A stretch of DNA of 64,000 nt from an uncultured Actinomycetes bacterium (lineage in GTDB: Bacteria; Actinomycetota; CADDZG01; WHSQ01). Location: contig CALMBW010000008.1 in NCBI GenBank assembly GCA_937863385.1, positions 1 through 64,000 on the forward strand, given 5' to 3'. Shown here piece by piece: positions 54,948-64,000 of this stretch. The position numbers and the translations under genes were made by a program. Below the pieces are notes generated by a model. It had not been told where the DNA came from, did no database searches, and saw only the letters and a program-made list of their open reading frames with translations. Within the stretch, counting starts at the first letter, position 1, and the number at the start of each line of letters is the position of its first letter.

Positions 54948-55438
54948 GCTCTCGAGCCTCCCAAGTGCGCCACGCCAAGCATGCCAAGAGTGGCAAGCAG
55001 GGCGCACATCGTCAGCTCAAGGTGGTGCGTTCCGGTAATCGCCGCGGCCTCATCAAACGTGGGGCTTCACGGCGAGTAGCTCCCGTGATCGTCGTTGGCG
55101 TCATCATGTTCGCCGCGACGATCTTCGGGGTGCTTCTGATGCAGGTGGTCCTTGCTCAGACCGGGTTCAAGATGGCCACGATGCGCGAGCAGACGCTCAA
55201 GGCAGAGGCCGAGAACGCCCGGCTGGTGCTAAGAGCAGCGAAGCTCGCCAACCTGGAACGTATCGAGCGTGTCGCTAAGAGTCGTCTGGGGATGGTCTCA
55301 CCCGACCCCGCACAGGTTCGCTACATCGTTGCGGATATCAAGACCCGAGGATATGACTACGTGGCTCAGGAACCCGATTCACCCGATCTGTTGCCGGACG
55401 TGGGAACGGCAGCCGGGCTAGGAGAGGCAACTCCTTGA
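54944..55438 (+). CDS. ftsL: Cell division protein FtsL
   Basis: 164 aa; ATGA overlap with rsmH. Basic N-terminus of about 45 residues, a single membrane helix VAPVIVVGVIMFAATIFGVL, then a coiled-coil-like MREQTLKAEAENARLVLRAA and LANLERIERVAKSRLGM, the leucine-zipper and VAKSRLGM block of FtsL. Should join FtsB and FtsQ in the divisome. FtsL diverges fast, so identity also rests on position. Confidence 0.85.
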   Translation: MSSRASQVRHAKHAKSGKQGAHRQLKVVRSGNRRGLIKRGASRRVAPVIVVGVIMFAATIFGVLLMQVVLAQTGFKMATMREQTLKAEAENARLVLRAAKLANLERIERVAKSRLGMVSPDPAQVRYIVADIKTRGYDYVAQEPDSPDLLPDVGTAAGLGEATP

Positions 55439-57306
55439 GCTCAGGCAACAGCAGGGGCAACGGCCGGGGGTCGAACAGAGGGGCATCTCGAAAGAGGGTT
55501 GCCCCTTCTTCTCGCCGGGAGTCATCTCGCCGGTTGCAGCCCGTCGCCGATGGCCGCAGGACAGCCTCGCGGTCCCCGGGGCGGCTCATCTTCATGTTCT
55601 TTCTCACCATCTTGCTGTTCGGCGGGATGCTCGCACGCTTGTTCGTCTTGCAGATCGTGGAAGCTCCCGAGTACGCCAAGCTTGCCGCGGACCAAAGGGA
55701 ACGAGACATCACCTTCGCAGCGCGCCGGGGCACGATCTTCGATAGGGGTGGGGACCCACTTGCGATCTCGGTGGACCTGAAGACCATCTTCGCCGACCCT
55801 GCTCACGTGACAGATGCACTCGACGGGGCGCGCAAACTGGCCGGGGTCCTGGACCTGAAAGAGTCCGAGCTCCTCGAGAAGCTTCAGGGGTCGGCACCCG
55901 GATCGCGCTTCGAGTACATCGCCCGGCAGGTGTCTCCCTCGGTAGCGCGCAAGGTCCGGCAGCTGGATGTCTCCGGTGTGTACATGAGGGACGAGTCCAA
56001 GCGCTATTACCCGGGTGGCCGCTTGGCCAGCCACGTGCTCGGCTTCGTGAACATCGATCAAACCGTGCGGGCCGGGATCGAAGCGCAGTACCAGGAGATC
56101 CTCGAAGGCAAGCCTGGCAGGATGACGCTCGAGCAAGACCCGATGGGACGCGCCCTGCCTCAGGCGGAATTCACCTACGAGCCGCCGGCCCCAGGCCGCT
56201 CGCTGTTCCTTACCATCGACAAAGAGTTGCAGTACTTCACCGAACTGACACTCGCGGATGCGGTGAAGCGTTACAGCGCTGATGCCGGTACCGCGATAGT
56301 CATGCGCCCCGGGACGGGCGAGATCCTCGCGATGGCGAACGCCCCAGACTTCGATCCGAACACATACTCCGTCTCGGAACCCGAAGCTCAGCGCAACCGG
56401 GCGCTAACGGACATGTACGAACCTGGTTCGGCCTTCAAGATCGTGACCATGGCAGCTGCACTCGAAGAGGGCGTCGTAACGCCCGATTCCACCTTTACCG
56501 TACCCGACGCCTTCCAGTACTACGACCGGGTCTTCAACGACTCGCACAGCCACCCGACTGAGACGATGTCTGTCGCTCGGATCCTCCGTGACTCGTCCAA
56601 TGTTGGAACGATCAAGGTCGGATTGGAGTTGGGCGCAGACAAACTCGACGAATGGATCAAGCGTTTCGGTTTCGGGCAAGAAACCGGTCTGGACTTCCCT
56701 GCGGAAGCTCCCGGGATCATGCTGCCGCGCAAGCTGTGGTCCGGAACGACCGTCGCCACCCTGCCGATCGGGCAGGGGATAGCGGTAACCCCGATGCAGA
56801 TGGCCACGGCTTACGCGACGGTCGCCAACGGGGGTGTTTGGGTCGAGCCGAAGCTGCTTCATTCGACGATGGACGAGTCGGGAAAGATGCATCCGGCGAG
56901 CCGCCCGGCATCACGCCGGATCTTTTCGCAGAGAACCGCCAGGCAGCTTTCCAAGATGCTCCAAGAAGTGGTGTCGTCCGGCACGGGCTTGGAGGCACAG
57001 GTTCCTGGATACAAGGTCGCCGGCAAGACGGGCACGGCACAGAAGCCCCTGTCAACGGGGGGCTATGGACGCTCCTACATCGGGTCGTTCGCCGGTTTCG
57101 CTCCGGTCAAAGACCCCCAGATCGTCGTTCTGGTCGTCCTGGACGAACCCAAACCGATCTGGGGTGGCGCAACGGCTGCCCCGACCTTCAAGACCATCGC
57201 AGAATTCGCTCTCCGCTACCTGGGTGTCGCTCCCCAAGGCAACGCGGAGCGGGCCGCGGAGGTCATCGAGACCGAACAGGCAGAGAGCCTGCCTGTCTAC
57301 GACTAG
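55435..57306 (+). CDS. ftsI: Penicillin-binding protein FtsI (PBP3-like, division)
   Basis: 623 aa from TTG 55435 overlapping the ftsL stop. Basic tail, one membrane helix (LIFMFFLTILLFGGMLARLF), non-catalytic pedestal, and a transpeptidase domain with SAFK (Ser332 to Lys335), SSN (387-389) and KTGT (531-534). Cross-links septal peptidoglycan with FtsW. Confidence 0.95.
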   Translation: MSSGNSRGNGRGSNRGASRKRVAPSSRRESSRRLQPVADGRRTASRSPGRLIFMFFLTILLFGGMLARLFVLQIVEAPEYAKLAADQRERDITFAARRGTIFDRGGDPLAISVDLKTIFADPAHVTDALDGARKLAGVLDLKESELLEKLQGSAPGSRFEYIARQVSPSVARKVRQLDVSGVYMRDESKRYYPGGRLASHVLGFVNIDQTVRAGIEAQYQEILEGKPGRMTLEQDPMGRALPQAEFTYEPPAPGRSLFLTIDKELQYFTELTLADAVKRYSADAGTAIVMRPGTGEILAMANAPDFDPNTYSVSEPEAQRNRALTDMYEPGSAFKIVTMAAALEEGVVTPDSTFTVPDAFQYYDRVFNDSHSHPTETMSVARILRDSSNVGTIKVGLELGADKLDEWIKRFGFGQETGLDFPAEAPGIMLPRKLWSGTTVATLPIGQGIAVTPMQMATAYATVANGGVWVEPKLLHSTMDESGKMHPASRPASRRIFSQRTARQLSKMLQEVVSSGTGLEAQVPGYKVAGKTGTAQKPLSTGGYGRSYIGSFAGFAPVKDPQIVVLVVLDEPKPIWGGATAAPTFKTIAEFALRYLGVAPQGNAERAAEVIETEQAESLPVYD

Positions 57307-57376
57307 TGCTCACTCGCACGGGTAGCGCCATGTTGGTGGTTGGGCGAGGGGGCACTAGTGTGCCAGCGATGATGCC

Positions 57377-58876
57377 ATGACCGACCCGAGTCCCACCCTT
57401 GAAGATCTCGCAGCAGCCGCGCCAGAGCTCGTGGTGGCTATCAACGGCGACCCGGCCACGCCCGTCTCAGGGGTGGCTCATGACAGCCGCGCTGTGGTCC
57501 CCGGCGACCTCTTCTTCTGCGTCGTCGGGGCAAAGGTAGACGGACACGAGCTGGCGGGCGCGGCGAAGGAGTCGGGAGCAGTAGCTCTCTGCGTGCAACG
57601 CGAGACACGGGCCGGATTACCCGAGATCGTCGTATCGGAAGTTCGTACAGCCATGCCGTTGCTGTCGGCTGCTGCCCTCGGCTTTCCCGCGCGCGATCTG
57701 CAGATGCTCGGAGTGACCGGGACGAACGGGAAGACGACCACCGCTTTCGTGATCGAATCGATCTTGCGGGCCGCGGGTCGCAAGCCGGGCCTTGTCGGCA
57801 CCATCGAGACCCATATCGGTGATGAGGTCCGCCCGGGTATCCGCACCACTCCCGAGTCACTCGATCTCCAGAAGTTGCTCGCCGAGATGAGAGATGCATC
57901 TGTTGATTCGGTAGCGATGGAAGTCACGAGTCATGCACTCGTTCTTCACCGCGTGGATGGCGTCTTCTACGATGCGGTCGCCTTCACGAACCTCACCCAG
58001 GACCACCTTGATTTCCATCCATCGATGGACGACTACTTTGCAGCCAAGGCGATGCTCTTCACGCCAGAACGCGCTGGGGCCGCGGCGGTCAATCTCGACG
58101 ATCCGTATGGTCAGAAGCTGATGGAACGCGCTGCGGTTCCTACGATCGGTTTCGGGAGTACGGAGGGGGCCGAGGTCCGCGCCGTCGACATCGAGCTGGA
58201 GCTCAGCGGCAGCAACTTCGTGATCGTGACCCCGTTTGGTGAAGCCAAGATCCACACCGGCCTTGCGGGTCCTTTCAATATCTCGAACTGTCTCGCAGCC
58301 GCGAGCGTTGCTTTGCAGGCTGGGATCGGCATCGAGGCTGTAGCGACCGGTATAGGAGAGCTTCGAGCTGTTCCTGGACGTTTCGAGTCGGTGGACGCCG
58401 GTCAACCTTTCTCCGTGATCGTCGACTACGCACACACTCCCGACTCCCTAGACAACATCCTCGTCGCGGCTCGACGTTTGGCCCTGGCATCCGGGGGGCG
58501 CCTCATCACCGTCTTCGGGGCAGGGGGGGATCGCGATCGCAGCAAGCGGCCTTTGATGGGTATCGCTGCAGCGAAAGGGAGCGATCTTGTCATCGTGACC
58601 TCTGACAATCCGCGCTCGGAGCCACCGGAGGCGATCATCGCTGAGATCGTTGAGGGAGTATCCACGGTTCGGGCTGATGGTCCCGATGTCGTGTGCGTCG
58701 ATAGAGCAGAGGCGATCGATATCGCGGTGACGCAAGCCGCAGTGGGCGATGTAGTTGTCATCGCCGGTAAGGGTCACGAGACTGGACAGGAGTTCGCAAC
58801 AGAAACGATCCCGTTCGACGATCGCGCGGTGGCAACCGAAGCCCTCGCGCGCCACGATTGGCGAGGTGATGCGTAG
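57377..58876 (+). CDS. murE: UDP-MurNAc-L-Ala-D-Glu--meso-diaminopimelate ligase
   Basis: 499 aa from ATG 57377. ATP loop GVTGTNGKTTT, substrate loop TTPESLDLQKLLAEM, EVTSHAL, and DNPR (410-413), which is the signature for diaminopimelate rather than lysine. Closes the 70-bp gap after ftsI with no obvious promoter. Peptidoglycan of this organism is therefore inferred to be of the meso-DAP type. Confidence 0.95.
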   Translation: MTDPSPTLEDLAAAAPELVVAINGDPATPVSGVAHDSRAVVPGDLFFCVVGAKVDGHELAGAAKESGAVALCVQRETRAGLPEIVVSEVRTAMPLLSAAALGFPARDLQMLGVTGTNGKTTTAFVIESILRAAGRKPGLVGTIETHIGDEVRPGIRTTPESLDLQKLLAEMRDASVDSVAMEVTSHALVLHRVDGVFYDAVAFTNLTQDHLDFHPSMDDYFAAKAMLFTPERAGAAAVNLDDPYGQKLMERAAVPTIGFGSTEGAEVRAVDIELELSGSNFVIVTPFGEAKIHTGLAGPFNISNCLAAASVALQAGIGIEAVATGIGELRAVPGRFESVDAGQPFSVIVDYAHTPDSLDNILVAARRLALASGGRLITVFGAGGDRDRSKRPLMGIAAAKGSDLVIVTSDNPRSEPPEAIIAEIVEGVSTVRADGPDVVCVDRAEAIDIAVTQAAVGDVVVIAGKGHETGQEFATETIPFDDRAVATEALARHDWRGDA

Positions 58877-59922
58877 TGACCTCGATATTCATCGCGGGGA
58901 TGGTCGGGTTGATGATCTCGCTGTTCGGAACTCCGTGGGCGATCCGACGGATCCGAAAGCGCGGATGGGGCCAGCTGATCCGCGAGGAAGGCCCCAAAGC
59001 ACACTACGAGAAGCGAGGAACCCCGACGATGGGCGGACTCGTGATCCTCGTGGCGGCGGTTGCCGGGTACTTCCTGGGCCACCTTGAAACGGGGGGCTTC
59101 ACGGTCCCGTTCAGAGACAGCGGGCTGCTGGCGATAGGCGCCATCGTGGCCCTCGGTCTCTTGGGCTTCATCGATGATTTCATCAAGGTCTACAAGTCTC
59201 GCTCGCTCGGACTTCAGAGCAGAGCGAAGTTCCTGGGCCAATTGATCATCGCCCTCGGGTTCGCATTCCTGGCGACAGAAGTTGTTGGCATCGGAACCGA
59301 CCTTTCGTTCTTCCGTTCCACGGCGATCGACCTTGGCGTCGTTTTCTACCTGTGGGCCTTCATCATGATCGCTGCATCCTCGAATGGGGTGAACCTCACC
59401 GACGGGATGGACGGCTTGGCAGCAGGCACCGCGGCCCCCGTCTTCGGTGCTTACGTGATCATCGCCTTCTGGCAATTCCGGAATCAAACCTTCTACGACA
59501 TCGGCCAAACAGGATCCGATCCATTCGACATAGCGCTAGTCGCGGCGGCTCTGTTCGGAGCTGTAACCGGCTTTTTGTGGTGGAACACAGCTCCGGCGAA
59601 GATCTTCATGGGGGACACGGGGTCGCTGATGCTGGGTGGAGCGATGGCCGTGTTGGCCATCCTTCTGGACACCCAGATGCTGCTGCTTCTGCTCGGTGGC
59701 CTCTATGTAGTGGAGACCCTTTCCGTGATCATCCAGGTACTCGTTTTCAAGAAGACCAGGAAGCGAGTGTTCCTCATGTCTCCTATCCACCATCACTTCG
59801 AGCTCGCGGGATGGCCGGAATTCACGGTCATCGTCAGGTTCTGGGTCCTGTCGGGTCTTTCGGTCGGGGTGGGCCTCGGCCTCTTCTATGCAGACTTCAT
59901 CTACAAGGATCTCTTCCGATGA
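58876..59922 (+). CDS. mraY: Phospho-N-acetylmuramoyl-pentapeptide transferase
   Basis: 348 aa from GTG 58876, one-base overlap with the murE stop. About ten membrane helices; MraY motifs GPKAHYEKRGTPTMGGL, GFIDDFIKVYKSRSLGL with the paired Asp, NLTDGMDGLAAG, and FMGDTGSLMLGG, then SPIHHHFELAGWPE. It directly follows murE, where most bacteria have murF. Confidence 0.95.
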   Translation: MTSIFIAGMVGLMISLFGTPWAIRRIRKRGWGQLIREEGPKAHYEKRGTPTMGGLVILVAAVAGYFLGHLETGGFTVPFRDSGLLAIGAIVALGLLGFIDDFIKVYKSRSLGLQSRAKFLGQLIIALGFAFLATEVVGIGTDLSFFRSTAIDLGVVFYLWAFIMIAASSNGVNLTDGMDGLAAGTAAPVFGAYVIIAFWQFRNQTFYDIGQTGSDPFDIALVAAALFGAVTGFLWWNTAPAKIFMGDTGSLMLGGAMAVLAILLDTQMLLLLLGGLYVVETLSVIIQVLVFKKTRKRVFLMSPIHHHFELAGWPEFTVIVRFWVLSGLSVGVGLGLFYADFIYKDLFR

Positions 59923-61283
59923 AATTCGCGGGGCAGCGTGTACTCGTTGCAGGCTTGGGAGTTAGTGGCTTCGCCGCGGCGCGTTGTCTCCTCACTCTCG
60001 AAGCGAAAGTGAAGGTGACCGAGTCCGGGGCTTCGCCCGAGCTAGCAGAACGGGCTGACCGGCTTCGGTCTTTAGGGGCAGAGGTTGAGCTTGGCGGGCA
60101 CGACCTGTCGGATCTGGACGCGGACCTTGCCATCGTCTCTCCCGGCATCCCCTTGACGTCAGAGCTGTTCAAAGTGCTGAGTGAACGCGGCGTGCCCGTA
60201 TGGAGTGAGATCGAGCTTGCATACCGCCTCGCTGAATGTGAGTTCTTGGCGGTGACGGGGACCAACGGCAAGACGACTACTACGAGCCTGCTGGCATCGA
60301 TCCTCGAGCGGGGAGGTGTGCCCTCACTGGCCGCAGGGAACATCGGGTTGCCGCTGGTGGAAGCGATCGCGTCGGTTCCCCAAGGAGGGGCCATCGCACT
60401 CGAGGTGTCCTCGTTCCAGTTGGCAACGATCGACACGTTCGCCCCGCGCGTTGCCGTCTTGCTCAACGTTGCCGAAGACCACATGGATTCGCACGGGTCC
60501 ATGGCGGGGTACATCGCAGCGAAGGCACGGATCACCGAGAATCAAGGTCCATCCGACGTGCTTGTCTTCAACGCGGACGACCCCATCTGTGTCGAGATCG
60601 CAGCGCGATCCTCAGCGCGCAAGCTCCCATTCTCGGCGGCGTCACTTTCGGTTCGAGGCGCCGGGATCAAAGAGGGCTGGATAGTGGTGGACGAGAGAAG
60701 GGTGATCGAAGCCGACGCGCTGCCGTTGCCGGGGCGAGCCGGGATCGAGGACGCGATGGCGGCAGCCGCCGCAGGACTCGTCTTCGGTGTGGAACTGGAA
60801 GCCGTGAGGGGGGCCTTGAGTGATTTTCGCCCCCTGGGCCACCGCCTGGAAACGGTTGCCTCTGTGGATGGGGTGTCTTTCATCGACGACTCGAAGGCCA
60901 CGAATCCACATGCCACGCTTGCTGCGGTTAAGGGTCTGAGCGACGTGGTGCTGATAGCGGGCGGGCGGAGCAAGGGGATCGATCTGAGCCCGCTCGCGTC
61001 GACGGTTCCGCCGGTGATCGCGGTGATCGCGATCGGCGAAGCGCGCGGCGAGGTCGTCGACGTGTTCTCGGGCCTCGTGGATGTGCAGGTGGCGGACAAT
61101 ATGCGCGAGGCGGTTTCTCTGGCGATGAGCAGATCTATCCGCGCAGGATCCGTCTTACTTTCGCCCGGTTGTGCGAGCCTAGACATGTACGAGAGCTATG
61201 TCGCGCGCGGGGAGGACTTTGCCCGCTGCGTGCGCGAGCTGATAGACGACGGGTTCAGGAGGGGTGAGAGTGGCGACTCGTAG
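59919..61283 (+). CDS. murD: UDP-N-acetylmuramoylalanine--D-glutamate ligase
   Basis: 454 aa from ATG 59919, ATGA overlap with mraY. Motifs: VLVAGLGVSGFAAARCL, SPGIPLTSELF, VTGTNGKTTTTSLL, LEVSSFQLATI, NVAEDHMDSHGSM, FIDDSKATNPHATLAAV and LLSPGCASLDMY. Overlaps ftsW by 14 bp. Confidence 0.95.
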   Translation: MKFAGQRVLVAGLGVSGFAAARCLLTLEAKVKVTESGASPELAERADRLRSLGAEVELGGHDLSDLDADLAIVSPGIPLTSELFKVLSERGVPVWSEIELAYRLAECEFLAVTGTNGKTTTTSLLASILERGGVPSLAAGNIGLPLVEAIASVPQGGAIALEVSSFQLATIDTFAPRVAVLLNVAEDHMDSHGSMAGYIAAKARITENQGPSDVLVFNADDPICVEIAARSSARKLPFSAASLSVRGAGIKEGWIVVDERRVIEADALPLPGRAGIEDAMAAAAAGLVFGVELEAVRGALSDFRPLGHRLETVASVDGVSFIDDSKATNPHATLAAVKGLSDVVLIAGGRSKGIDLSPLASTVPPVIAVIAIGEARGEVVDVFSGLVDVQVADNMREAVSLAMSRSIRAGSVLLSPGCASLDMYESYVARGEDFARCVRELIDDGFRRGESGDS

Positions 61284-62472
61284 CAGCGCGATCGGAGCCA
61301 GGGCACGCGACCGTGCCCGTGGTCGGTCCCGCACGCGCTCCAGGCTGCACTTCGGCCACCCCGCAGTGTTGCTGGGCATCGTCACCGCTGTTCTGGTGAT
61401 GCTCGGCCTGGTGATGATCCTGTCGGCAAGCTCGGTTCAGTCCTTCGCTACTAACGGATCCTCGTTCACGTTCTTCAGACGGCAATCGATCGGGGCCGCG
61501 CTGGGCCTGGTGTGCTTCTTCGCTTTCGTGAAGCTCGATTACCACCGCCTGCGCAAGCTCGGCTACCTGATGTTGGTGGCTTGCTTCCTGTTGCTTGTTG
61601 CCGTCCTGATCCCCGGGGTGGGGACGGTGGCCGGCGGTAGTGCGCGCTGGGTCCCTCTGGGCCCATTTTCCTTCCAACCATCCGAGGCGGCCAAGCTGGC
61701 GATCATCTTGTTCATGGCCGATGTCTTCGCCCGCAAGAAGGAAGAAACACTGCAGGAGCTTGGTCATACCTTGGTGCCGATCCTCCCAGTGGTCGGAGCC
61801 TTCGCCACTCTGATCATGTGGCAACCAGACCTGGGTACGACGCTTCTCATCGGTGGCATCTCGATGGGCATGCTTTTCGTTGCAGGCGCCCCGCTGCGCT
61901 ACATCATCCCGATGGGAGCCGTTGGCGGAGGGCTCGCCACGGTTGCGGCACTGATCGAGCCTTACCGTCGCGCGCGCGTGTTGGCCTTCCTCGATCCTTG
62001 GTCGGATCCACTGCGCAACGGATATCAAACGATCCAGGGTTTGATCGCGCTCGGTTCGGGCGGATGGCTGGGAGTGGGTCTTGGAGCCAGCCGCCAGAAA
62101 TGGATGTACGTCCCGAATGCGCATACCGACTTCATCTTCGCCATCTTGGGTGAGGAGATGGGCCTGATCGGCACATTCATGGTCGTTGGGCTCTTCATGT
62201 TCCTCACCTACCTCGGTGTCAAGATCGCCCAGCGAGCACCGGATCGGTTCGGCATGTTGGTGGCGTCCGGGATCACGCTGTGGATGGCTCTTCAGGCCCT
62301 TGTCAACATGGGTGCCGTGACCGCTTCACTTCCCATCACTGGTGTCCCACTTCCTTTGGTTTCCTTCGGCAGCACCTCTCTGGTCATCTCCCTGGTAGCG
62401 ATGGGGATCTTGGTGAACATCGCTTTGCAAGGACGCCACCCGGTTCCCAAAAACGCGAACCGAGGTCGATGA
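61270..62472 (+). CDS. ftsW: Lipid II polymerase FtsW
   Basis: 400 aa. GTG 61270 is chosen because AGGAGGGG (61257-61264) is correctly spaced; GTG 61264 is too near. Basic N-terminus, ten membrane helices, GSARWVPLGPFSFQPSE, WQPDLGTTLLIGG with the conserved Asp, LDPWSDPLRNGYQTIQGLIA, GEEMGLIGTF, GVPLPLVSFGSTSLV. Works with FtsI in septal glycan synthesis. Confidence 0.95.
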   Translation: MATRSSAIGARARDRARGRSRTRSRLHFGHPAVLLGIVTAVLVMLGLVMILSASSVQSFATNGSSFTFFRRQSIGAALGLVCFFAFVKLDYHRLRKLGYLMLVACFLLLVAVLIPGVGTVAGGSARWVPLGPFSFQPSEAAKLAIILFMADVFARKKEETLQELGHTLVPILPVVGAFATLIMWQPDLGTTLLIGGISMGMLFVAGAPLRYIIPMGAVGGGLATVAALIEPYRRARVLAFLDPWSDPLRNGYQTIQGLIALGSGGWLGVGLGASRQKWMYVPNAHTDFIFAILGEEMGLIGTFMVVGLFMFLTYLGVKIAQRAPDRFGMLVASGITLWMALQALVNMGAVTASLPITGVPLPLVSFGSTSLVISLVAMGILVNIALQGRHPVPKNANRGR

Positions 62473-63557
62473 AGGTCGTCCTCGCAGGGGGCGGCACGGC
62501 CGGCCACGTGAATCCCGCCATCGCCGTTGCCGACGCCTTGACGGGGGCCGAGGTCACGTTCCTGGGGACCGAACGGGGCGTTGAATCCAAACTCGTGGCT
62601 GCAGCCGGATATCCCTTGCGCACGATCGAGGTCAGGGGGTTCGACCGCTCGCGCCCGTGGACGGTCGCTGCGACCGGTGTGAAAGCGGTGGGTGCGATCT
62701 TGCAGGCCAGGAGGCACCTGTTCTCACTGGGTGCTGATGTGGTCGTCGGTATGGGTGGCTACGTGAGTCTTCCCGCGGCATATGCAGCCCGTTCGCTGAA
62801 GATCCCCGTCGTTCTCCACGAACAGAACATCGTCCTCGGGCTAGCACATCGGGCCTGCCGGGGCTTCGCCAGGCGAGTGGCGGTTTCCTTCAAAGAGACC
62901 CTGAAAGAGGCTGGTCGTCGGAGCATCTACACGGGCAACCCCATCCTGGGTCACCTCTTGCAGCAGGATCGTGCGAGTGCGCGCGCCGAGGGTTTCGATC
63001 GATTCGAACTCGATCCCGGTCGGAGAACCCTTCTTGTTTTCGGAGGGAGCCTCGGAGCACGCTCGATCAACCGGGCTGTGTCCGGCTTCGCTGAGATGTT
63101 CCATGATCGATCTGACCTGCAGATCCTCCATGTCACCGGCAATTCGGACCTGGCCTTGGTGACCGGATCGCTTCCCGACGAAGGATCGCTCATCTACCGG
63201 GCCGTCCCTTACGTCGAGAACATGGGGCATGCGTACGCGGTTGCCGACCTGGCGATATGCCGGGGAGGTGCAACCACCGTTGCTGAGGTATGTGCGCTGG
63301 GCGTGGCCTGCATCATCGTTCCCTATCCCCATCATCGTGATCAACAACAGCTCAAGCATGCTGAGGTGCTTCAGCGCCATGGAGCAGCCATCGTGGTCTC
63401 TGATAGCGCGGCAACGACAGACAACCTTGGACGCCGTTCGATCGGTCTCCTTGAGGATGCGGAAGCTCTTGCCAAGATGCGGGCGGCGGCCTTGGCTCTG
63501 GGGCGCCCGCACGCAGCGGTCGATCTTGCGGCCGTGATCGAGGAGGCCTCCCGATGA
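62469..63557 (+). CDS. murG: UDP-GlcNAc:lipid I GlcNAc transferase
   Basis: 362 aa from ATG 62469, ATGA overlap with ftsW. GT-B fold with GGGTAGHVNPAIAVA, GTERGVESKLV, GMGGYVSLPAAYA, LHEQNIVLGLAHR, FGGSLGARSIN, and the UDP-GlcNAc site CRGGATTVAEVCALG. Confidence 0.95.
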   Translation: MKVVLAGGGTAGHVNPAIAVADALTGAEVTFLGTERGVESKLVAAAGYPLRTIEVRGFDRSRPWTVAATGVKAVGAILQARRHLFSLGADVVVGMGGYVSLPAAYAARSLKIPVVLHEQNIVLGLAHRACRGFARRVAVSFKETLKEAGRRSIYTGNPILGHLLQQDRASARAEGFDRFELDPGRRTLLVFGGSLGARSINRAVSGFAEMFHDRSDLQILHVTGNSDLALVTGSLPDEGSLIYRAVPYVENMGHAYAVADLAICRGGATTVAEVCALGVACIIVPYPHHRDQQQLKHAEVLQRHGAAIVVSDSAATTDNLGRRSIGLLEDAEALAKMRAAALALGRPHAAVDLAAVIEEASR

Positions 63558-64000
63558 CACTGTCTTCGGGCCGCGTGCACTTCGTGGGTATCGGGGGGGC
63601 AGGGATGTCGGCGATCGCGAAGGTTCTCATCGAGCGGGGCACGGAAGTTTCGGGTTCGGATCTGAAGGGTTCGCGAGTCGCGACGATGCTCGAAGCCATG
63701 GGGGCAGACATCCACATCGGTCACGATGCCCGGCTGGTTCACGGAGCTCAGACCGTCATCGTTTCGTCTGCGATCCCGCCTAGTAATCCCGAGTTGACTC
63801 AGGCGATCCAGATGGGGATAGACGTTCTTGGTCGCGGAGCTGCCCTGGCCGCGATCTTGCAGGGGCTCAGCAGCATCGTCGTCTCGGGGACCCACGGGAA
63901 GACGACGACCACCTCGATGATCGCGACGGTGCTTCGCGAGGCGAAGTTAGACCCCACATATCTGATCGGCGCGGGCTTGAACGACATAGGGACGAACGCT
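63554..64000 (+). CDS. murC: UDP-N-acetylmuramate--L-alanine ligase, 5' part
   Basis: First 149 codons, running off the right edge; ATGA overlap with murG. HFVGIGGAGMSAIAKVLIER, GSDLKGS, SSAIPPSNPEL and ATP loop GTHGKTTTTSMIA identify MurC. Confidence 0.95.
   Translation, partial: MTLSSGRVHFVGIGGAGMSAIAKVLIERGTEVSGSDLKGSRVATMLEAMGADIHIGHDARLVHGAQTVIVSSAIPPSNPELTQAIQMGIDVLGRGAALAAILQGLSSIVVSGTHGKTTTTSMIATVLREAKLDPTYLIGAGLNDIGTNA

Noticed and set aside
1-64000. CRISPR arrays, rRNA genes, tRNA genes and insertion sequences
   Set aside because: No regularly spaced identical repeats with unique spacers, no rRNA or tRNA signatures, and no transposase or terminal inverted repeats were seen.

Overview
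The window is a roughly 60-65% GC stretch of an Actinomycetota chromosome. Several independent signs agree: two LexA boxes of the actinobacterial form TCGAAC-N4-GTTCGA, an F420-type luciferase-like oxidoreductase, DUF3040, LmeA/DUF2993 and DUF222-HNH family proteins, a DnaE2 polymerase, many promoters of the form TANNNT-N6-start codon (leaderless mRNAs), and a division/cell-wall cluster with a MurE carrying the meso-diaminopimelate motif DNPR. The genus cannot be named from the sequence. The gene content and the unusual murE-mraY junction suggest a little-studied lineage.

Layout. 1-7.3 kb is a metal/toxin-antitoxin island: the tail of an ArsJ-like exporter, ArsC, an MFS exporter, then three toxin-antitoxin pairs (HigBA, HicAB, CopG/MazF-like) with four copies of a short repeat between them, then a CadC/CmtR-like repressor and a P1B-type metal ATPase. 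7.4-18.3 kb is mostly housekeeping and lipid/cofactor genes (LmeA-like, LLM oxidoreductase, HAD phosphatase, nitroreductase, TIM-barrel isomerase, PH-domain protein, secreted S15/CocE-like hydrolase, ThiE, amidohydrolase, MIP18-type Fe-S factor, threonine synthase). 18.3-22.7 kb is an SOS locus (LexA box, DUF6504 protein, DnaE2). 22.9-29.3 kb holds two large tandem paralogous secreted proteins with cysteine-rich Ig-like modules and C-terminal RTX-type calcium repeats. 29.4-32 kb is a second SOS unit (LexA box inside the promoter, DUF222-HNH nuclease, DinB).

32-37.7 kb has a DUF3040 protein, a MerR-type regulator and a divergent MoxR / DUF58 / transglutaminase operon. 37.8-43.5 kb is a complete Dpp/Opp-type ABC importer. 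43.5-46.3 kb has an RlpA-like secreted protein, an HNH protein and a hemerythrin. 46.5-51.8 kb is a six-gene redox module (membrane cytochrome b-like subunit, molybdopterin oxidoreductase, four-cluster ferredoxin, Rieske protein, small membrane protein, HPP-family transporter), probably for nitrate or a related oxyanion.

51.8-53.2 kb carries a TolB-like lipoprotein gene between two 122-bp, almost identical and strongly foldable non-coding direct repeats. 53.3-64 kb is the dcw operon: promoter with four MraZ-box repeats, mraZ, a previously unlisted 47-codon gene, rsmH, ftsL, ftsI, murE, mraY, murD, ftsW, murG and the start of murC. No murF lies between murE and mraY.

The features most worth following up are the 122-bp repeated RNA-like element, the toxin-antitoxin array with its repeats and a small decayed ORF family, the twin RTX-like surface proteins, the molybdoenzyme module, the 47-codon gene in the dcw operon, and the two LexA-controlled loci.
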